From Dyella choica (GTDB lineage: Bacteria; Pseudomonadota; Gammaproteobacteria; Xanthomonadales; Rhodanobacteraceae): DNA of 64,000 nucleotides. The translations under genes were made by a program, and so were the position numbers. Below the pieces are notes generated by a model, which had not been told where the DNA came from, made no database searches, and saw nothing but the letters and a program-made list of their open reading frames with translations. Location of the stretch: assembly GCF_003977665.1 (NCBI RefSeq), contig NZ_RYYV01000001.1:124001-188000 (forward strand), given 5' to 3'. Of this stretch, positions 48,848 to 57,243 are shown piece by piece. How positions within the stretch are numbered: position 1 is the stretch's first letter; each line of letters begins with the position of its first letter.

Positions 48848-50533
48848 CTAGGATTCAATGGGTTTGATGGATTGCGGCAGTACGCGCGCGCCGAACTCAC
48901 GCTTCAGCGCCTGCACCAGCGGATCGCCTTCGATCGATGCCTCGGCGGCCGATTGCGCCGCACCGCGCGCTTCCGCGGCACGTGCAGCGGGCGTATGCAC
49001 CGCGCCTTGGCTGTCCTCGACGAAGCGCAAGCGGATCGGCTCACCCATCGCCTCGCTCAGCCGATCGGCGATCTGGCTAACGATCGGCTCCACCGCCAGA
49101 TGCATATGCGTAGGCTGCAGCGCAAGCACCAGGGTCTGCCCTTCCCTCCCGCGCAGCGCCGAGTTCTGCGCGAGCTGGCCGAGCGGGCCGCGCAGCTCGG
49201 CGCGGTGGATCAGTGACTCCCAATCGGGCAGGCCGCCAGGACTGGCAATACGCTGCTGCGGTGCCGCCAGAGGCGCCACTGCAGCGATATTTTCGCGCAT
49301 TGATGCAGGTGGCGCCGAATGAGGAGGCGTTGCGGGTCGCGCGTTTTGCGCAGGCGCTGCAGCAGGCGCGGATGGTGGTACGACAGGGGGGCGGGGCGGC
49401 GTAGCGGGTCGCTGCCCGCCGGAGCTTGGCACGGACGTAGCGTCGTCGCCCGGGCGAAATGCCAGCATGCGCAGCAAAGCCATCTCAAAACCGGTGCGCG
49501 TATCCGGCGCAAGCGCCAGATCGCGGCGTCCGGAGGTGGCGATCTGGTAATACAGCTGCACGTCCTCAGGCGTCATGCGCTCGGCCAGGTCCGTCAATGC
49601 CGGGTCGTCGCCGTCGTTCTGATCGAGCCGGTAGCCAGGCACGAGCTGCAGCAGCTGAATGCGATGCAGGGCCGCGGCGAGGTCGTCCAGCACACTGCCG
49701 AAATCCGGCGAGAACGAAGCGATGCGTGCGCATTCATTCATCAGCGCTTGTCCGTCACCTGTCGCCAGCGCGCCGAGCAAGCCAAGCACCTGGCCCTTTT
49801 CGACGCTGCCGAGCATCGCTCGCACATCATCGGCCTTCAGTACCCCACCGCCGTAGGCGATCGCCTGGTCCAGCAGCGACAAGCCGTCACGCAACGAACC
49901 ATCCGCCGCCCGCGACAGTTCCGCGATCGCCTGGTCGTCGAAGTCAATGTGCTCGGCGCCCAGGATGTGGCGCATCTGCCCGGCAATCTGATTCGGCAAC
50001 AAGCGCTTGAGGTTGAAGCGCAGGCAGCGCGACAACACGGTCACCGGCAGCTTCTGTGGATCGGTGGTTGCCAGCAAGAACTTCACGTGCGGAGGCGGCT
50101 CTTCCAGCGTCTTCAACAAAGCGTTGAAGGCAGGCTTGGAGAGCATGTGCACCTCGTCCACCAGGTAGACCTTGAAACGCCCGCGCGCGGGCGCGTACTG
50201 GGCGTTCTCGATCACCTCGCGCACGTCGTCCACGCCGGTATTGCTGGCGGCGTCGATTTCCAGCAAGTCGACGAAGCGGCCTGCGTCGACCGCTGTGCAT
50301 ACGGCGCATTCACCGCAAGGATCGGCCGATTCGCCGCGCTCGCAGTTCAGCGACTTGGCGAAGATGCGTGCGATGGTGGTCTTGCCGACGCCACGCGTGC
50401 CCGTGAACAGATAGGCGTGATGCATACGCCCGCTGTCCAGGGCATTGGTGAGTGCGCGTACGACATGCTCCTGACCGACTAGTTCGGCGAACTTGCGGGG
50501 GCGCCACTTGCGCGCGAGTACCTGATAGGACAT
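48848..50533 (-). CDS. dnaX: DNA polymerase III subunit tau (gamma/tau)
   Basis: Clamp-loader ATPase that also couples leading and lagging polymerases. It is 561 residues. Walker A is FTGTRGVGKTTIARIFAKSLNC; zinc-binding cysteines (CERGESADPCGECAVC) and DEVHMLSKPAFNALLKTLEEPP follow. A Pro/Ala-rich linker (around residues 375-425) leads to the tau C-terminal domain. I see no slippery A-run heptamer near the linker, so a programmed gamma frameshift is not supported. Head gene of dnaX-ybaB-recR. Confidence 0.96.
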   Translation of the reverse strand: MSYQVLARKWRPRKFAELVGQEHVVRALTNALDSGRMHHAYLFTGTRGVGKTTIARIFAKSLNCERGESADPCGECAVCTAVDAGRFVDLLEIDAASNTGVDDVREVIENAQYAPARGRFKVYLVDEVHMLSKPAFNALLKTLEEPPPHVKFLLATTDPQKLPVTVLSRCLRFNLKRLLPNQIAGQMRHILGAEHIDFDDQAIAELSRAADGSLRDGLSLLDQAIAYGGGVLKADDVRAMLGSVEKGQVLGLLGALATGDGQALMNECARIASFSPDFGSVLDDLAAALHRIQLLQLVPGYRLDQNDGDDPALTDLAERMTPEDVQLYYQIATSGRRDLALAPDTRTGFEMALLRMLAFRPGDDATSVPSSGGQRPATPPRPPVVPPSAPAAAPAQNARPATPPHSAPPASMRENIAAVAPLAAPQQRIASPGGLPDWESLIHRAELRGPLGQLAQNSALRGREGQTLVLALQPTHMHLAVEPIVSQIADRLSEAMGEPIRLRFVEDSQGAVHTPAARAAEARGAAQSAAEASIEGDPLVQALKREFGARVLPQSIKPIES

Positions 50534-50644
50534 GCCTTAACGCTGTTTGGGCCTAAACACCGATTGTGCCAAGTCCGGGCCAGCAAGTCATGCGAGGCGG
50601 GCAGACCGGGCCATAAGGATCGAGGATAGCTCCCCCTTAAAGGC

Positions 50645-50754
50645 GGCGGCCCCGCCAGCCACACCCCGGCACCCGAATCATTCGCTACCGTTGCTTCCTT
50701 CCGGACCTGGCGGGGTTTGCGAACTATCGTCGCGGGGGGACCGACGGGGCCACC
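50645..50754 (-). ncRNA. ffs: 4.5S signal recognition particle RNA
   Basis: The minus strand reads GGTGGCCCCG at one end and CGGGGCCGCC at the other, closing a long hairpin. Its apical part has the conserved GTCCGGAAGGAAGCA core (GGAA tetraloop) and GGTGCCGGGGTGT-type symmetric loop. This is the bacterial small SRP RNA that binds Ffh. The ends are estimated from the closing helix. It lies between tRNA-Ser and dnaX, a conserved gammaproteobacterial place. Confidence 0.94.
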
Positions 50755-50832
50755 ATAGGGTGGGCATCGAAGCCCTGAAACTGGTGCTTGACCTGCTTAT
50801 TTACAAGTTGCAGCCAGCTTCAATGAATGAAC

Positions 50833-50925
50833 TGGCGGAGAGGGCGGGATTCGAACCCGCGATACGGGGATAAGCCGTATACACACTTTCCAGGCGTGCT
50901 CCTTCAACCACTCGGACACCTCTCC
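50833..50925 (-). tRNA. tRNA-Ser (GGA)
   Basis: 93 bases with an encoded CCA. Acceptor GGAGAGG pairs with CCTCTCC, G73 is present, and the anticodon loop is CTGGAAA with GGA. A long variable arm (TATACGGCTTATCCCCGTAT) marks a class II tRNA. It reads UCC and UCU codons. Confidence 0.96.
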
Positions 50926-51011
50926 GCACGCGGTAAAACCGCTTTGCCGCTACAAGACCGGCAAAGAAGCGGAAGCATACCGGCTAGCCTGGACTCAGAC
51001 AAGAGAGTGTT

Positions 51012-51770
51012 TCAGCCGGCATCGGCTTTCGGCAGGCAGGGCGCGGTCAAATCCAGCCGCGCCCCGGCCCGCGCAACGCGATAACCACGCGCCGCCAAAG
51101 CATCCCCGTCCGCCTTGCTACCGTAGTGGTACAGCACCAACCGCTCTCGCAGCCCCTCGTCATATTCGCGCTCGATATCGTCGATGCCCGTGTGCGAAGG
51201 ATTCCCCACCAGACCGCAATCGTGCGCGATCAGCTCCTGCCCGCCCGCGTAGTGCATCAGCACCTCGGGGATGGGACGGGTATCGCCGGTGAACGCGAAG
51301 CTGCCCTTGAGGCCCAAGCCGAACGAAGTGCCCGGACGATGATGCCGCGTGGCAAATACGTCGAACCAGCAACCCTCCAGCCAAAATCCCCGCGAGCACG
51401 GCACCAGCCGGAACGCCTCCCAATAATTCACGCCGCCCTCGGCCAGCACGCCGGGATAGTCGCCCACCCGCGTCTGCAGCCATGGCACCAGCGCAGCGTG
51501 CGCGAATACGCGCGAATTTCCGCGCCGTGCGTCATCAAACCACACTCGGGTGAAAAGGCGCTCCAGCCCCCCTACGTGATCCATGTGCGTATGCGTAATG
51601 TAGAGATTGCGAGGTGGTTCGCCATAGGCGGCGAAATAGCGGTCCAGCGTATCAGGGCCACAGTCGATCAGCAGCAGTGGCTTGCCATCCCGCTCCAGCA
51701 CCACCGACGAGGAACCCAACTCCACCGCATGCGCGGCGCCGGTGCCGAGAAAATGCAGATGCCAACTCAT
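51012..51770 (-). CDS. MBL-fold metallo-hydrolase
   Basis: Metallo-beta-lactamase-fold hydrolase, 252 residues. The metal-binding motif is [10 protein letters not shown], with a later HDCG and the [10 protein letters not shown] segment, and [11 protein letters not shown] near the end. No N-terminal signal, so it is cytoplasmic. It resembles RNase Z-like and phosphodiesterase-like members, but the substrate is not evident. Its start overlaps the kdkA stop (ATGA), so it is in one operon with the Kdo kinase. Confidence 0.85.
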   Translation of the reverse strand: MSWHLHFLGTGAAHAVELGSSSVVLERDGKPLLLIDCGPDTLDRYFAAYGEPPRNLYITHTHMDHVGGLERLFTRVWFDDARRGNSRVFAHAALVPWLQTRVGDYPGVLAEGGVNYWEAFRLVPCSRGFWLEGCWFDVFATRHHRPGTSFGLGLKGSFAFTGDTRPIPEVLMHYAGGQELIAHDCGLVGNPSHTGIDDIEREYDEGLRERLVLYHYGSKADGDALAARGYRVARAGARLDLTAPCLPKADAG

Positions 51771-52492
51771 GCGCTCAGTATCCGCTCGTAGCCATCCATG
51801 AGGGGAGTCCAGGTTGCCTGATCAAACACCGCCTCGCCCCCTTCCGCCGCCCCCAGCTTGAACAACGACCGGCGCAGGCGCTGCAGATTCGCCATACGCC
51901 AGCCTTGTTCCGGTACACGTATGCAGCCGCGATCGAAATCCACCAGATAAAGCCCTGCGGGGGAGATCAGCACATTGTGCGCATTGAGATCGGCATGCCA
52001 CACGCCCGCGCGATGAAAACGCGCCACCAGCGTGCCCACGGCTTGCGCAAGCTCGGCATCCAGACGGCCTTGGGCCAGGCTTTGGGCCAGCGTGTGCGTA
52101 TTGGCAAGACGCCGTGTGATCAGGTCGGCCCGGTAATAAAGCCCGACACGCCGATAGCGCGCTGCCACCACCTGCGGAACCGGCAATTGCAGTTGGGTCA
52201 TTGCCTGCAGCAAACGAAATTCCCGGAAGCTGCGCGTGCGGTCCACGCCGATCCACAGGTAACGATCCCCCATCCATCTCGCCACCATGCCGCCGCGGCG
52301 GTAATGGCGCAGGACGCATTCACCGGCCGGCGTATGGATGACGGCGACGCCACCGCGGCCACCGGATTGTGTGCTGAGCGCTCCCTGTCGATGCCAATGC
52401 CCGGCATCGAACCATGAGCTGTCGACTTGTGGCGACACAGTGGCGTCGAACAGAATCGCATCTTCGGCGTCTTGGCGCAGTTGCTCGTGCAT
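51767..52492 (-). CDS. kdkA: 3-deoxy-D-manno-octulosonic acid kinase
   Basis: Phosphorylates the inner-core Kdo of lipopolysaccharide. It is 241 residues. It has an atypical kinase fold: RHYRRGGMVARWMGDRYLW near the N-terminus, catalytic HADLNAHNVLI and the metal-binding VDFDRG. The family is typical of species with a single phosphorylated Kdo. It is divergent from a GT9 glycosyltransferase 46 bases away, making a small LPS-core locus. Confidence 0.9.
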   Translation of the reverse strand: MHEQLRQDAEDAILFDATVSPQVDSSWFDAGHWHRQGALSTQSGGRGGVAVIHTPAGECVLRHYRRGGMVARWMGDRYLWIGVDRTRSFREFRLLQAMTQLQLPVPQVVAARYRRVGLYYRADLITRRLANTHTLAQSLAQGRLDAELAQAVGTLVARFHRAGVWHADLNAHNVLISPAGLYLVDFDRGCIRVPEQGWRMANLQRLRRSLFKLGAAEGGEAVFDQATWTPLMDGYERILSA

Positions 52493-52538
52493 CGGTGCTA
52501 CGGCAGCCCTGTATTAAGTCAATCCTAAGCGATTCTAC

Positions 52539-53582
52539 ATGTCCGCTCCTGCTTCCATCTGCCTGCTGCGCACGTCAGCCATCGGCGACGTCACCCATGT
52601 GGTCCCCCTGGTCCATACGCTGCGGCGTGCCTGGCCGCAGGCCGAGCTGACCTGGATCATCGGCAAGCTGGAACGCAAGCTGGTCGGCGACCTGCCCGGC
52701 GTGGACTTCGTTACCTTCAACAAAGGCGCCGGCTGGGCCGGCATGCGCGAGGTACATGCCGCTCTGAAAGGACGGCGCTTCGATGCGCTGCTGCAAATGC
52801 AAGTTGCCTTGCGCTCCAACCTGCTGAGCCTGGGGATCAAGGCCGAACGCCGCATCGGCTACGACCATGCCCGCGCCAAGGACCTGCACAGCCTGGTGAT
52901 CAACGAACGCATCCCGGCACGCAGCGGCGAACACGTGCTACAGGCCATTGGCAGTTTTTGTGAACCGCTGGGCCTGAAACAGGCCGAGGTACGCTGGGAT
53001 ATTCCGATCCCCGAAGAAGCCCATGCGTGGGCCGCGCAGCAATGGCCCAATGACAAGCCGGTGCTGCTGGTCAGCCCCACCTCCAGCCATGCACTGCGCA
53101 ACTGGCGCCCCGAGCGTTACGCCACGGTCATGGATCATGCCGATGCTGAAGGCTGGCTCAGCGTGCTGATCGGCGGCCCTTCCCCGGCGGAACGCGGCAT
53201 GGCCGACGCCATCCTCGCTCGGTGCAAACACCCCCCGCTCGACCTCACCGGCAAGGACACGCTCAAGAAACTGATGGCCATGTTCTGCCGGGCGCAGCTG
53301 CTGCTGACGCCCGACTCTGGCCCCATGCACATGGCCAACACGGTGGGACTGAAAGTGCTCGGCTTGCATGCCGCCAGCAACCCCGCCCGTTCCGGCCCCT
53401 ACTCCGACCGCCGCTGGTGCGTCGACAAATACGATGCGGCCACACGCAAATATCTAGGCAAGCCGGCCAGTGAGATCCCCTGGGGAAGCAAGATCGAGAA
53501 GCCGGGTGTGATGGACTTGATCGAGGTCGATGATGTGATCGAGCGCTTTGAAGCTGTCTGCCGTACAGACAGTTCGCAATAG
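52539..53582 (+). CDS. Glycosyltransferase family 9 (heptosyltransferase-like)
   Basis: 347 residues. It starts with CLLRTSAIGDVTHVVPLVHTL, the nucleotide-sugar domain opening of the LPS heptosyltransferases, and has the donor-site motif LLTPDSGPMHMANTVG. The middle acceptor-side part carries IGYDHARAKDLHSL. The sugar transferred may be heptose or another, since GT9 is broad. The position opposite kdkA supports an inner-core LPS role. Confidence 0.9.
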   Translation: MSAPASICLLRTSAIGDVTHVVPLVHTLRRAWPQAELTWIIGKLERKLVGDLPGVDFVTFNKGAGWAGMREVHAALKGRRFDALLQMQVALRSNLLSLGIKAERRIGYDHARAKDLHSLVINERIPARSGEHVLQAIGSFCEPLGLKQAEVRWDIPIPEEAHAWAAQQWPNDKPVLLVSPTSSHALRNWRPERYATVMDHADAEGWLSVLIGGPSPAERGMADAILARCKHPPLDLTGKDTLKKLMAMFCRAQLLLTPDSGPMHMANTVGLKVLGLHAASNPARSGPYSDRRWCVDKYDAATRKYLGKPASEIPWGSKIEKPGVMDLIEVDDVIERFEAVCRTDSSQ

Positions 53583-53799
53583 TGCTGGCGAAAAATGCTG
53601 CGCCTGCCACCAAAGCCCCTATCTCGTGTCAAGCTGAACTCGCCTTCGATGGCGGATGCTAGGAAAACCCTTACAGGATAGAGCCCAGAAGGACGACTTA
53701 TTTTCCAAGCCCGAACTGGCCCAATGTGGACTTTAGCGCCTTGCTCAGGAAATTCCTCCAGGACCTGACGCAGCTAGCGACACAAAGAAGGTCAGATCC

Positions 53800-55785
53800 A
53801 TGCGTCAAGGCTCATTTGCCTATGTCCCCGCCATTGACGGCTTACGCGCGCTCGCCGTTCTCGCCGTAATCGTCTTTCACGTCGATGCCTGGCATATCCT
53901 GCCGGGCGGCTTCACCGGCGTGGACATGTTTTTCGTCATCTCAGGCTATGTGATCAGCCAGTCCCTCTCGGGTCGTGGCAGCCTGACCTTCCCGGCCTAT
54001 CTGGCCGATTTCTATCGCAGGCGTTTCCTACGCATCCTGCCTGCGTTGCTGATCGTTCTATTGGCCAGCTTTCTGCTTTCGGCAATGTTCGTGCCGCAAG
54101 TCTGGCGCAGCGAGTTGAATGCCCGCACCGGGCTTTCCGCCTTTTTCGGCCTGAGCAACTTTACCCTGGCCTGGAATACGGACACGTATTTCTCGCCGGC
54201 AGCGGGGCTCAACCCCTATCTGCACACCTGGTCGCTTGCCGTAGAAGAACAGTTTTATCTTGTTTTTCCGGCCCTCTATTTTCTATGGCTGCGCTACAAG
54301 GAGCGGGCGCCGCTGATTTGGGCCGTGCTACCTGTCCTGGCATTGGCGTCACTGGGAATCAGCGTACTTAAGTCGAACAGCGAACCGCTGTCGGCGTTCT
54401 ACCTGCTGCCTAGCCGTTTTTGGGAATTAGCGGTGGGAGCCATGCTCTTCCAGCTGATCCAGACGGGGCGGCACTGGCCGCGCTCTGCTATCGGCATGCG
54501 TTTGATGCTTGCGCTCGGGCTGGTACTGCTGGCCATCGGTTTTGTTTTCGCAAACCGCCAGCAGTTTCCCATGCCCTGGGCTTTGAGCACGGTGACAGGC
54601 ACCCTGCTGTTGATTGCCGCCATAGTGCAGACTACGGATGCGCCGCCCTTGTTGGTGCGCATGTTGCAGTCGTCTCCGGCCACCTACATCGGCCGATTGT
54701 CTTATTCACTCTATCTTTGGCACTGGCCGGTAGCGGTTTTTCTGCGCTGGACCACGGGGTTGGAGTATTTGGCGATCCAGCTCGTCTATCCGATACTGGT
54801 TTTCACGCTTGCTGCTGCCTCCTATCACTGGATCGAAACACCCATTCGCGACGGCCGTTCCGCTGTGCAGCGGCACGCATGGTCCACCATCGCGCCCGGC
54901 CTCGCAGTGATCTGCCTGTTCTGGTTATCAGCGCGCTGGATCTCGGCCAACTCCGAATCCCTGTCGCTAAGCCAAACACGCGATGCGTACACCTGGTACT
55001 CGCGGAAATACGCCGTGCGGAAACCTGCCGAAACGATCAAGGACGCGCGGCTGCACGATCGCCGCCTGTTTGTCATCGGTGACTCGCATACCGCCGCCTA
55101 CCGTGCGATGTTGAGCATCGCCTCGCAGCGGCTGGGCGTCGAAGTCGTGGAGCACGAACATGGCGGCTGCGGCGTGGTTACCCTCATCGGGCCTGATCCG
55201 GCCGATTGCGCCGAAGACCAGGACGCCGCGTTGCGGGAGGTCGAAGCTCGGGCGAAACCCGGTGACATCGTCTTCCTTGCCTCCTTGCGGATGCCGGAAC
55301 TGGCCGGGCGCGACGGGAGTTTGGACGAGGACACCATGTTCGAGGAAGCCCGGTCCGAGCTAACCCCCGTGCAGATCGAGGACGCGCGTGCCTCTGCAGA
55401 GGCAGTGCTGACGCGGCTGGAAGCTGCACAAGTGCATATCCTGATCGATGCGCCCAAGCCTGTTTTAAAAGCCCCGCCCTACCGCTGCTCTGACTGGTTC
55501 AACCGGATGAACCCGATCTGCAAGCCCGGCCTGATGGTGGAACGCTATCGTCTGGAACAGTTGCGCGCCCCGCAAATGGCGCTCCTCAAGACGCTGGAGC
55601 ACCAGCACCCTGATCTCCATGTGTGGGACCCGTTGCCGCTGCTTTGCCCCGGCACGATCTGCTCGGCCTTCGATCACGGCAAACCGCTCTACCTGGACGA
55701 CAATCATCTTAGCGGTTACGGCAACCGCGTCCTCGCGCCATCCTTTATGCAGGCCGTGCTCGCCATCTGGACACCGCCCGCTTGA
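53800..55785 (+). CDS. Acyltransferase 3 fused to a periplasmic SGNH domain (OafA-like)
   Basis: 661 residues. The N-terminal half has about ten helices with the acyltransferase-3 signature IDGLRALAVLAVIVFHV, FFVISGYVIS and RRFLRILPALL. The C-terminal third is an SGNH-like periplasmic domain: block I FVIGDSHTAAYR and block V DDNHLSGYGNRVL (catalytic Asp-x-x-His). Such proteins O-acetylate LPS O-antigen or other surface glycans. It follows a 217-base gap with no gene. RBS AAGG lies about 11 bases upstream. Confidence 0.92.
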   Translation: MRQGSFAYVPAIDGLRALAVLAVIVFHVDAWHILPGGFTGVDMFFVISGYVISQSLSGRGSLTFPAYLADFYRRRFLRILPALLIVLLASFLLSAMFVPQVWRSELNARTGLSAFFGLSNFTLAWNTDTYFSPAAGLNPYLHTWSLAVEEQFYLVFPALYFLWLRYKERAPLIWAVLPVLALASLGISVLKSNSEPLSAFYLLPSRFWELAVGAMLFQLIQTGRHWPRSAIGMRLMLALGLVLLAIGFVFANRQQFPMPWALSTVTGTLLLIAAIVQTTDAPPLLVRMLQSSPATYIGRLSYSLYLWHWPVAVFLRWTTGLEYLAIQLVYPILVFTLAAASYHWIETPIRDGRSAVQRHAWSTIAPGLAVICLFWLSARWISANSESLSLSQTRDAYTWYSRKYAVRKPAETIKDARLHDRRLFVIGDSHTAAYRAMLSIASQRLGVEVVEHEHGGCGVVTLIGPDPADCAEDQDAALREVEARAKPGDIVFLASLRMPELAGRDGSLDEDTMFEEARSELTPVQIEDARASAEAVLTRLEAAQVHILIDAPKPVLKAPPYRCSDWFNRMNPICKPGLMVERYRLEQLRAPQMALLKTLEHQHPDLHVWDPLPLLCPGTICSAFDHGKPLYLDDNHLSGYGNRVLAPSFMQAVLAIWTPPA

Positions 55786-55786
55786 G

Positions 55787-56188
55787 TCATGCTCCCGCGC
55801 GGTAATTTTCGTAAGACTTCTCTTCCACCAGCTGCGAGCCGAGTTTCAAGTTGATCTCGCGTTTCACTAAGGCGCGCTCGTCGTTTTTAAAATAGACCGC
55901 ACGCGCCAGTTCGACGAACTCGGCATCGAAGGCCTGCGCTTTTTCCTTCAGGCGAATGCGGTCTTCGATGTCCCACAGCGCTTCGTTAACTGCCAGCAGG
56001 CGTGCACGCTCCTTGCCGATATCGGTCTGCGACGCGTGGTGATTGGCCCAGGTGGCATTGAGCAGGTTCAGCTCGTTATGCACATTGGCAAGCTTGGCCG
56101 GATCGGCAATCTGTCGAGCCTTGATCTCGAGGATGGTGATCTTGTCGATCAGCTCGCCGAAGGATACCGGTACCTGAATCAGGCTCAT
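55787..56188 (-). CDS. DUF6165-like uncharacterised protein
   Basis: 133 residues, mostly helical, cytoplasmic, rich in Glu, Leu and Lys. It opens MSLIQVPVSFGELIDKITIL and has DIEDRIRLKEKAQAFD and AVYFKNDERALVKREIN. It looks like the small DUF6165 family that is found near surface-polysaccharide genes; its function is unknown. It converges with the acyltransferase gene with almost no gap and lies upstream of nothing else. The family name is from memory of the motif. Confidence 0.75.
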   Translation of the reverse strand: MSLIQVPVSFGELIDKITILEIKARQIADPAKLANVHNELNLLNATWANHHASQTDIGKERARLLAVNEALWDIEDRIRLKEKAQAFDAEFVELARAVYFKNDERALVKREINLKLGSQLVEEKSYENYRAGA

Positions 56189-56237
56189 GAAGGACCTCGC
56201 ACGGAAAAAAGGCCGGCTTGCCGCCGGAAAACGGCGC

Positions 56238-57239
56238 CTATGATAACGCTATCGCCTGCGCTTGCACCCTGGCTGCGAGTTTCGCGCATAAATCCGCATA
56301 AAAACTCGCCGGCAAATCAGCCTTTACCGGCGCGCTCCACCAATTCGGCAGGGCAAACAAACGGCATTTCACCGCGTCCTTTTCCGTCATCAGCACCGGG
56401 AGATCATCGCCAAAGGCGAGATCCTCCGGCGTGAAGGCGTGATGATCGGGAAAAGGGTGCGCGATCACATCGAGCCCTTGCACAGCGAGACTCGCAAAGA
56501 AACGCTGCGGATGGCCGATGGCGGCCACCGCATGGACACGCATGCCGGCAAAGCTGGCAAGAGCCTGCTCACGTCCATCGCACAATGTCCGCGCGATGCC
56601 GCCACTCAGGCGCATAGGCACTTCGCCCGCTTGGGGTTTGCCACCGTTGCAAACGCGAAAATCCACCTGCTGAAGACGCCGCAGTGACTCACGCAAAGGG
56701 CCCGCCGGAAGCAAGCGGGCATTGCCGAAGCGACGCTCGCCGTCGATTACGCAGATTTCCAAATCGCGGGCGAGGCGGTAATGCTGCAAGCCATCATCCG
56801 CGATGATGACGTTGCATCCCCCGTTGAGCAGCAACTGTGCGGCGGCGGGGCGATCACGCCCAATCGCAACCGGCGCGCCGCTTGTGCGTATCAAGCAAGG
56901 CTCATCGCCGACTTCGCCTGGATCGGGTGACTCGTCGAGCAAGCTTGACCCATGCTGGCTGCCGCCATAGCCGCGACTCACCACGCCCGGTCGGTAGCCC
57001 CGCTCGCGCAACGCATCAATCAGCGCCAGCGTAAGCGGTGTCTTTCCCGTGCCCCCCGCGGTGACATTGCCGACAACGATGACCGGACTAGGCAGGCGCA
57101 CGGCACGCAGCACGCCATAGCGATAAAGCGCGCGCCGAAGAGCCACTACGGACCCATAAAGTACCGCGAGCGGATAGCACCACCACGGCAATCGTCCTTC
57201 GCCGTACCAGCCCGCCTGGAGCGTCTCGGCCAGGCTCAT
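56238..57239 (-). CDS. lpxK: Tetraacyldisaccharide 4'-kinase
   Basis: Phosphorylates the lipid A precursor at 4' in the inner membrane. It is 333 residues from the ATG at 57239; a TTG six codons earlier is less likely. It has an N-terminal hydrophobic segment and the Walker A motif VTAGGTGKTPLTLAL. DGLQHYRLARDLEICVID is the family signature. It directly follows msbA (4-base gap), the conserved msbA-lpxK pair. Confidence 0.95.
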   Translation of the reverse strand: MSLAETLQAGWYGEGRLPWWCYPLAVLYGSVVALRRALYRYGVLRAVRLPSPVIVVGNVTAGGTGKTPLTLALIDALRERGYRPGVVSRGYGGSQHGSSLLDESPDPGEVGDEPCLIRTSGAPVAIGRDRPAAAQLLLNGGCNVIIADDGLQHYRLARDLEICVIDGERRFGNARLLPAGPLRESLRRLQQVDFRVCNGGKPQAGEVPMRLSGGIARTLCDGREQALASFAGMRVHAVAAIGHPQRFFASLAVQGLDVIAHPFPDHHAFTPEDLAFGDDLPVLMTEKDAVKCRLFALPNWWSAPVKADLPASFYADLCAKLAARVQAQAIALS

Positions 57240-57243
57240 TGCG

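Noticed and set aside
49790-49806. Possible dnaX frameshift site (GAAAAAGGG on the minus strand)
   Set aside because: It lies around residue 245, inside the ATPase region and not near the linker, the heptamer phase is wrong, and no stimulatory elements are visible.
50547-50873. A 108-codon open frame over the SRP RNA and tRNA-Ser
   Set aside because: It crosses two structured RNA genes in antisense. Its end containing [10 protein letters not shown] is the usual artefact of translated tRNA-Ser antisense.
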